From Planctomycetota bacterium (GTDB taxonomy: Bacteria; Planctomycetota; Planctomycetia; Pirellulales; Thermoguttaceae), in NCBI GenBank assembly GCA_023397045.1, contig JAEWUR010000304.1, positions 1 to 8,805 of the forward strand: a stretch of DNA of 8,805 nt, in the 5' to 3' direction. Position 1 is the first letter of the stretch, and every line of letters begins with the position of its first letter. This document shows, piece after piece, positions 4,882 through 8,805 of this stretch. Under the pieces are notes generated by a model. That model did not search any database. It worked only from the letters and a program-made list of their open reading frames with translations, and had not been told where the DNA came from. The position numbers and the translations under genes were made by a program.

Positions 4882-7410
4882 TCACACGGAGCCTGCACCG
4901 ACGGGTTCGTGCTCGGTGGGCGTTTCGTTCTTGGTGCCGTGGAAGAAGAGCTGTTTCTTGTCGCCCACTTCCTTGACTTCGATCGTGATGGTGTCGACGT
5001 CTTTGAACTCGCCCTTGAGCAATTCCTCGGAGAGCGGATCTTCGACGAAGTTCTCGATGGCGCGACGCAGGGGTCGGGCGCCGAAATCGAGGTTGCTGCC
5101 CTTCTTCGTCAGGAAGGACTTGGCCTCGTCGGAGAGGACCAGCGAGATGCCGCGTTCGCTCAGTCGCTCGCGGACCTTCTTGAGTTCCAGTTCGACCACT
5201 TCGCCCAGGTCGTTCTGGGTCAGGTGGCGGAAGACGATGACGTCGTCGACGCGGTTGAGGAACTCGGGTCGGAAGACCTTTTCGATCTGCTCTTGGACGC
5301 GGCCCTTCATGTTTTCATACGAGGCGTCGTCGTCGGGCTTTTGGAACCCGAAGGCCGATTCGTTTTTGATGGCCTCGGCGCCGGCGTTGGTGGTCATGAT
5401 GAGGATTGCGTTGCGGAAATCGACGTTTCGGCCGAAGCTGTCGGTCAGGCGGCCTTCTTCCATCACTTGCAACAGCATGTTGAAAACGTCGGGGTGGGCC
5501 TTCTCGATTTCGTCCAGAAGGACCACGGCGTACGGGCGGCGGCGGATCTTTTCGGTCAACTGCCCGCCTTCTTCGTAGCCGACGTATCCCGGCGGGGCGC
5601 CGATCAGACGGCTGACGTTGTGCTTCTCCATGTACTCGCTCATGTCGATCTGGATGATCGCGTCGGCGTCGCCGAACATGAACTCGGCCAGCGCCTTGGC
5701 AAGCAGAGTCTTGCCCACGCCCGTGGGACCGGCGAAAACGAAGCAGCCGGTGGGTCGTTTGGGATCTTTCAGACCGCTTCGGCTTCGTCGGACGGCCTTG
5801 CTGATCGACTTGATCGCCTCGTCCTGGCTGACGACTCGCTTGTGCAGTTCGTCTTCCATCTTCATCAGGCGCATCGAGTCTTCGGTGGTCATGCGCGTGA
5901 GCGGCACGCCGGTGATCTTCGAGATCACCTCGGCGATGACTTCCTCGTCGACGACGCCGTCGGTCTCGCGGGATTTTTCGCGCCACTGATGGGTGATCGT
6001 CTGTTTCTTCTTCTTGAGCTTGTCGGCCTGATCGCGCAGTGCGGCGGCCTTCTCGAAATCTTGATTGGCGACGGCCTCTTCCTTCTCTTTGTTGAGCTTC
6101 TCGACCTCCTGGTCGATCTCCTTGAGGTCCGGCGGGCGGGTCATCGATTTGAGATGCACGCGGGCGCCGGCCTCGTCGATGACGTCAATCGCCTTATCGG
6201 GCAGGCAGCGGCCGGTGATGTAGCGGCCCGACAGCTCGACGGCGGCGGTGACGGCCTCGTCGGTGATCTGGACGTGGTGGTGCGTCTCGTAACGATCGCG
6301 GAGTCCTTTGAGGATCTCGATGGCCTCGCTCTTGGTCGACGGCTCGACCATGACCACCTGGAATCGGCGGTCGAGCGCGCTGTCTTTTTCGATGTACTTC
6401 CGGTACTCGTCGAGCGTCGTGGCGCCGATGCATTGGATTTCACCGCGGGAGAGGGCGGGCTTCAGCACGTTGCTGGCGTCGATCGCGCCCTCGGCGCCGC
6501 CGGCGCCCACCAGGGTGTGCAACTCGTCGATAAACAGGATCGTGTTCTTCGCGCGGCGGACTTCGTTCATCACGGCCTTGATGCGTTCTTCGAATTGACC
6601 GCGGTACTTCGTGCCGGCGACCATCATGGCCAGGTCGAGGACGACGATGCGTCGGTCGAGCAGCAGTTCGGGCACGTTTCCTTCGATGACGCGCTGGGCG
6701 AACCCTTCGACGATGGCGGTCTTGCCGACGCCGGCCTCGCCGAGGAGGACGGGGTTGTTCTTCGTGCGGCGGGCGAGAATCTGCATGGTCCGCTCGATCT
6801 CTTTTTCGCGGCCGATGACCGGATCGAGCTTATTCTGGCGGGCCAATTCGGTCAGATCGCGTCCGAAGCTGTCGAGCGCGGGCGTTTTCGACTTGCCGGC
6901 GCGTTGGCTTTCGCCGCCGGGATGTCCGGCGGGCAGTCCGCCGGGCCGTTCGGAGCCTTCGACGCCTTCACCGCCGTGGCCGAGCAGGTTGAGCACTTCT
7001 TCGCGAACTTCTTCGAGCTTCAGGCCGAGGTTCATCAGCACCTGGGCAGCGACGCCTTCCTGTTCGCGGAGCAATCCGAGCAGGATGTGTTCGGTGCCGA
7101 CGTAGTTGTGGTTGAGGTTGCGGGCCTCTTCCATCGAATACTCGATGACCTTCTTGGCCCGGGGCGTCTGAGGCAGTTTACCCATCGTGACCATGTCGGG
7201 TCCGCTCTGGACGAGCTTCTCGACTTCGAGCCGGATCTTGCGCAGGTCGACGTCGAGGTTCTTCAGAACGTTGGCGGCGACGCCGCTACCCTCTTTGATC
7301 AAGCCCAAGAGGATGTGCTCGGTGCCGATATATTCGTGATTGAACCGCTGAGCCTCCTGGTTGGCCAGTTGCATGACTTTCCGGGCGCGGTCAGTAAATC
7401 GCTCGTACAT
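4882..7410 (-). CDS. clpC: ClpC, AAA+ unfoldase subunit of Clp protease
   Basis: This cytoplasmic Hsp100 unfoldase feeds proteins into ClpP. The 842 residues are full length for the family. Domains in order are: Clp_N double repeat (about 3-145, with EHILLGL in each repeat at 31-37 and 107-113); a Gly/Pro-rich linker (146-175); AAA1 with Walker A GEAGVGKT (224-231) and Walker B ILFIDE (291-296); a UVR/middle domain (about 440-475, '[20 protein letters not shown]'); AAA2 with Walker A GPTGVGKT (561-568) and Walker B VVLLDE (629-634); and sensor-2 GARPLRR (777-783). The shorter middle domain with UVR makes it ClpC rather than ClpB or ClpA. The ClpP-docking loop appears to be FGF (687-689), at the position of VGF in Bacillus ClpC. 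The start is supported by GGAG 7 nt upstream. No CIRCE or CtsR heptad operator was seen in the 108 bp upstream. Confidence 0.98.
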   Translation of the reverse strand: MYERFTDRARKVMQLANQEAQRFNHEYIGTEHILLGLIKEGSGVAANVLKNLDVDLRKIRLEVEKLVQSGPDMVTMGKLPQTPRAKKVIEYSMEEARNLNHNYVGTEHILLGLLREQEGVAAQVLMNLGLKLEEVREEVLNLLGHGGEGVEGSERPGGLPAGHPGGESQRAGKSKTPALDSFGRDLTELARQNKLDPVIGREKEIERTMQILARRTKNNPVLLGEAGVGKTAIVEGFAQRVIEGNVPELLLDRRIVVLDLAMMVAGTKYRGQFEERIKAVMNEVRRAKNTILFIDELHTLVGAGGAEGAIDASNVLKPALSRGEIQCIGATTLDEYRKYIEKDSALDRRFQVVMVEPSTKSEAIEILKGLRDRYETHHHVQITDEAVTAAVELSGRYITGRCLPDKAIDVIDEAGARVHLKSMTRPPDLKEIDQEVEKLNKEKEEAVANQDFEKAAALRDQADKLKKKKQTITHQWREKSRETDGVVDEEVIAEVISKITGVPLTRMTTEDSMRLMKMEDELHKRVVSQDEAIKSISKAVRRSRSGLKDPKRPTGCFVFAGPTGVGKTLLAKALAEFMFGDADAIIQIDMSEYMEKHNVSRLIGAPPGYVGYEEGGQLTEKIRRRPYAVVLLDEIEKAHPDVFNMLLQVMEEGRLTDSFGRNVDFRNAILIMTTNAGAEAIKNESAFGFQKPDDDASYENMKGRVQEQIEKVFRPEFLNRVDDVIVFRHLTQNDLGEVVELELKKVRERLSERGISLVLSDEAKSFLTKKGSNLDFGARPLRRAIENFVEDPLSEELLKGEFKDVDTITIEVKEVGDKKQLFFHGTKNETPTEHEPVGAGSV

Positions 7411-7417
7411 TGGTTAT

Positions 7418-7421
7418 CTCC
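7418..7421 (-). promoter_or_regulatory. Ribosome binding site of clpC
   Basis: GGAG on the minus strand, 7 nt before the clpC ATG. It confirms the start that gives the canonical [14 protein letters not shown]-terminus of ClpC. Confidence 0.6.
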
Positions 7422-7518
7422 GCAGTGATGCAAATCCGTTTGCCGGTGCTATCGTGAGTCAGATGGTCGAATGGTGTAATGTTTGGTTTGTTTCGTTGCG
7501 AAACCGCAAGCGATTTTG

Positions 7519-8061
7519 TTAGGCCGCGATGGCGTCGCGCGCGGGTCGTTCGTTCAGCCGTTCGCGTTCCTTTTGTATTTCCAACGCCCACTTGTCGGCA
7601 CCGTCGAAACGGGAGAGCGTGTCGAGTTGCCCGGCGGCCTCATCGAGCCGTCCGGTGTGCCGCATCAACGTAGCCAACATGAGTCGGGCGTCGACGTCGC
7701 GCAGGTTGTTCCGAAGAAGCCTCTCGAGGACGTGTTCCGTTTGGTAGTAGTCGCCTTTCAAGTAGTAGTCGACGGCTTCGGCGAATTGGTCTTCGTCGGG
7801 TTGGGGATCGGCGACTTCCGCTTGGCGTCGCACGGTCTTGATCGACCAACCCGATGCAAGGATCCAAAAAACTCCTAAAGCCGCCCAACTAGTAATACGT
7901 AAATTTTGACTTATCAGTTCGGTCCATCCGAAGCTGGCCAACACCACGAGATCCAGAAGCGTTGCCGCTGCCAATGCCAGGACCAGACCGGACCAACTTC
8001 CGTCAGTCCGAAGCTGGGGTAGCCCCGGCCACAAATAGGTTATCCAACGCATCCTGCGCAT
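7519..8061 (-). CDS. Membrane protein with two transmembrane helices and a C-terminal TPR domain
   Basis: A 180-residue protein not assigned to a named family. The N-terminus is short and basic (MRRMRW). Two hydrophobic helices follow, at about 23-44 (WSGLVLALAAATLLDLVVLA) and 55-72 (RITSWAALGVFWILASGW). After a basic stop-transfer-like KTVRRQ and an acidic linker (DPQPDEDQ), residues 91-155 form two TPR-like units ('FAEAVDYYLKGDYYQTEHVL' and 'DARLMLATLMRHTGRLDEAA'). By the positive-inside rule (basic residues at both ends), the TPR tail is probably cytoplasmic. TPRs usually mediate protein contacts. The gene is 108 bp upstream of clpC on the same strand and may share its transcript. GGAG lies 7 nt before the ATG (8069-8072). 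An internal ATG at codon 4 is a less likely start. Function unknown; a role with ClpC is only a neighbourhood guess. Confidence 0.85.
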   Translation of the reverse strand: MRRMRWITYLWPGLPQLRTDGSWSGLVLALAAATLLDLVVLASFGWTELISQNLRITSWAALGVFWILASGWSIKTVRRQAEVADPQPDEDQFAEAVDYYLKGDYYQTEHVLERLLRNNLRDVDARLMLATLMRHTGRLDEAAGQLDTLSRFDGADKWALEIQKERERLNERPARDAIAA

Positions 8062-8107
8062 GTCGGCACTCCTTGCCTACAAGCCTATCTCATGGAACAC
8101 GGAATTG

Positions 8108-8159
8108 TAACTTCCAAAACAGTGTGAATCAAGGCAACAAAGTACACCGTTGGAAGTTA
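8108..8159. promoter_or_regulatory. 10-bp inverted repeat, possible operator
   Basis: TAACTTCCAA (8108-8117) and TTGGAAGTTA (8150-8159) are exact reverse complements separated by 32 bp. They lie 47-98 bp upstream of the TPR membrane gene's ATG, so the pair could be a regulator site for the leftward group, or for both directions. The arms are too far apart for one dimer site and neither is followed by a T-run, so a terminator is unlikely. Confidence 0.35.
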
Positions 8160-8218
8160 GGGAAGATAGGGTTGAAACGGGAAGCAATGTTTGCCACACT
8201 ATTGAGGGTTAAATTAAG

Positions 8219-8284
8219 AATGCAACAAGGCCGACCAAAGGAAGGCCGAATTTGCGGCAAAATGGCTTGAATCTCTGTTGCATT
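8219..8284 (+). promoter_or_regulatory. 9-bp inverted repeat in the leader of the Clp_N-like gene
   Basis: AATGCAACA (8219-8227) and TGTTGCATT (8276-8284) are exact reverse complements with a 48-bp interior. The second arm ends 25 nt before the ATG at 8310. If the transcript starts upstream, the leader could fold on this stem. The interior also holds the AAGGCCGA direct repeat. The gene lacks a clear Shine-Dalgarno, so leader structure may matter for initiation. A chance origin is not excluded. Confidence 0.3.
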
Positions 8285-8309
8285 ACCTTGCTCAACATCA
8301 AAAAACGTC

Positions 8310-8805
8310 ATGTGGCACCAATTCACCGCAGCCGCCGAACGAGCGCTGGTTTTCGCGTCCGGATGGAGCAATCGCGCCGGATGTGACGAATTGGAGGCCG
8401 AATGCCTGCTGGTGGGGCTTTTGTCGGAATCGGAGTGTCGGGCAGCGCAAATTCTGGCCGCGGCGGGAATCGATCTCGCGGCAATCCACAATCGCTGGCC
8501 GGATTTGAAAAAAAACGAACCACCAGACTGGGGTTCAGCCTGCGTAAAAACACCCTCCCAGGAGGTTGTTGTTTCGTTGCAGTTGGCCGAAGATCGGCTG
8601 GCGCGATTGGCGCAGCCGGTCGAGTTGGAGACCGAGCATATTCTCTTGGGTCTTGCGATCGCCGATCACGAGGTTTCGCGATGGCTTCGCCAGCAGGGAG
8701 TGGATCCGAAGGCGATCGAGGCGGAGATTCTGAGATCGCGAGGACTTCCGGACGAGCCGGCCGCCGACGATTGGGACAGCGCGGAGCGCGTCGATGTGCC
8801 TGACG
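8310..8805 (+). CDS. Clp_N-like double-repeat protein divergent from clpC (3' truncated)
   Basis: The frame runs from the ATG at 8310-8312 to the window end (165 complete codons). An in-frame TGA at 8268-8270 leaves this ATG as the only plausible start, with no strong ribosome binding site. The product has two repeats of the Clp amino-terminal domain. Repeat 1 is about 3-66 (FTAAAERALVFASGWSNRAG, then ELEAECLLVGLL). Repeat 2 is about 85-143, with [10 protein letters not shown] (108-117) matching the TEHILLGL of ClpC. Repeat 1 is the more divergent. A proline/acid-rich segment (144-165) follows and looks like a linker, so more sequence lies beyond the edge. Known Clp_N-only proteins (plant ClpT, mycobacterial ClpC2) bind the Clp machinery or its ligands. 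This one could be such an adaptor, the N-terminal domain of a second Clp ATPase, or a fusion to an unrelated enzyme. Opposite orientation beside clpC suggests a functional link, unproven. Confidence 0.8.
   Translation, partial: MWHQFTAAAERALVFASGWSNRAGCDELEAECLLVGLLSESECRAAQILAAAGIDLAAIHNRWPDLKKNEPPDWGSACVKTPSQEVVVSLQLAEDRLARLAQPVELETEHILLGLAIADHEVSRWLRQQGVDPKAIEAEILRSRGLPDEPAADDWDSAERVDVPD

Larger units (their letters stand above)
8062..8309. other. Divergent intergenic region with two inverted repeats
   Basis: This spacer must contain the promoters of the leftward TPR/clpC group and the rightward Clp_N-like gene. Two perfect inverted repeats are visible. TAACTTCCAA (8108-8117) pairs with TTGGAAGTTA (8150-8159). 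AATGCAACA (8219-8227) pairs with TGTTGCATT (8276-8284). An 8-bp direct repeat AAGGCCGA occurs at 8227-8234 and 8242-8249. No coding sequence is supported. No CIRCE (TTAGCACTC/GAGTGCTAA) or CtsR heptads were found, and no promoter pair with correct spacing could be called with confidence. Confidence 0.5.

Noticed and set aside
4909..7428. Open frame of 839 codons on the plus strand
   Set aside because: It is the exact antisense of clpC. The absence of stops follows from GC-rich codon bias in clpC, and the translation has no domain character.
7496..7509. Stem-loop TTGCG-AAAC-CGCAA just downstream of the TPR membrane gene
   Set aside because: Only a 5-bp stem, and on the minus strand it is not followed by a T-run. 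It is too weak to call a terminator between this gene and clpC.
8402..8803. Open frame of 133 codons on the plus strand at the right edge
   Set aside because: It is a different frame from the Clp_N-like gene starting at 8310, which has clear repeat motifs. This frame yields a Gly/Arg/Ser-rich product typical of an off-frame reading.

Overview
The window looks like a piece of a planctomycete chromosome, probably close to Pirellulales. This is inferred from the overall character of the genes: a secreted TPR/PQQ-type protein of a kind common in that phylum, an MlaE-MlaF-MlaD lipid-transport set with a long MlaD, and a UVR-containing ClpC beside a small membrane TPR protein and a separate Clp_N-type protein. 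No rRNA or other phylogenetic marker is present, so the assignment is tentative. Every gene but one lies on the minus strand.

Layout from left to right. (1) At 1-646 (minus) is the N-terminal part of a secreted repeat protein, cut by the window edge. (2) At 706-3738 (minus) is an Mla/MCE retrograde lipid transporter: permease mlaE, then ATPase mlaF, then substrate-binding mlaD. mlaF and mlaD are 3 bp apart. mlaE and mlaF are separated by about 200 bp holding a symmetrical 63-bp decamer-repeat element between a polypurine and a polypyrimidine tract. (3) 3739-4041 is a gene-free stretch. (4) At 4042-4823 (minus) is a translationally coupled pair: a 74-residue protein followed by an AbiEii-like nucleotidyltransferase, arranged like a toxin-antitoxin module. 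(5) At 4882-7410 (minus) is a complete clpC. (6) At 7519-8061 (minus) is a two-TM membrane protein with a TPR tail. (7) From 8310 to the right edge (plus) is a divergent gene whose product has two Clp_N-like repeats. It is cut by the window end.

How the genes work together. The Mla genes should form one inner-membrane complex moving phospholipid between outer and inner membranes. ClpC is the AAA+ unfoldase of a Clp protease. The divergent Clp_N-like protein carries the same adaptor/substrate-binding fold as the ClpC N-terminus and may act as an adaptor, decoy or regulator of ClpC, or it may be the N-terminal domain of a larger enzyme whose remainder lies outside the window.

The most unusual items are the mlaE-mlaF intergenic element (three decamers facing three decamers, exactly symmetric about one base), the Clp_N-like gene opposite clpC, and the nucleotidyltransferase pair between two housekeeping loci. 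No CRISPR array, tRNA, rRNA, insertion sequence or convincing intrinsic terminator was seen.
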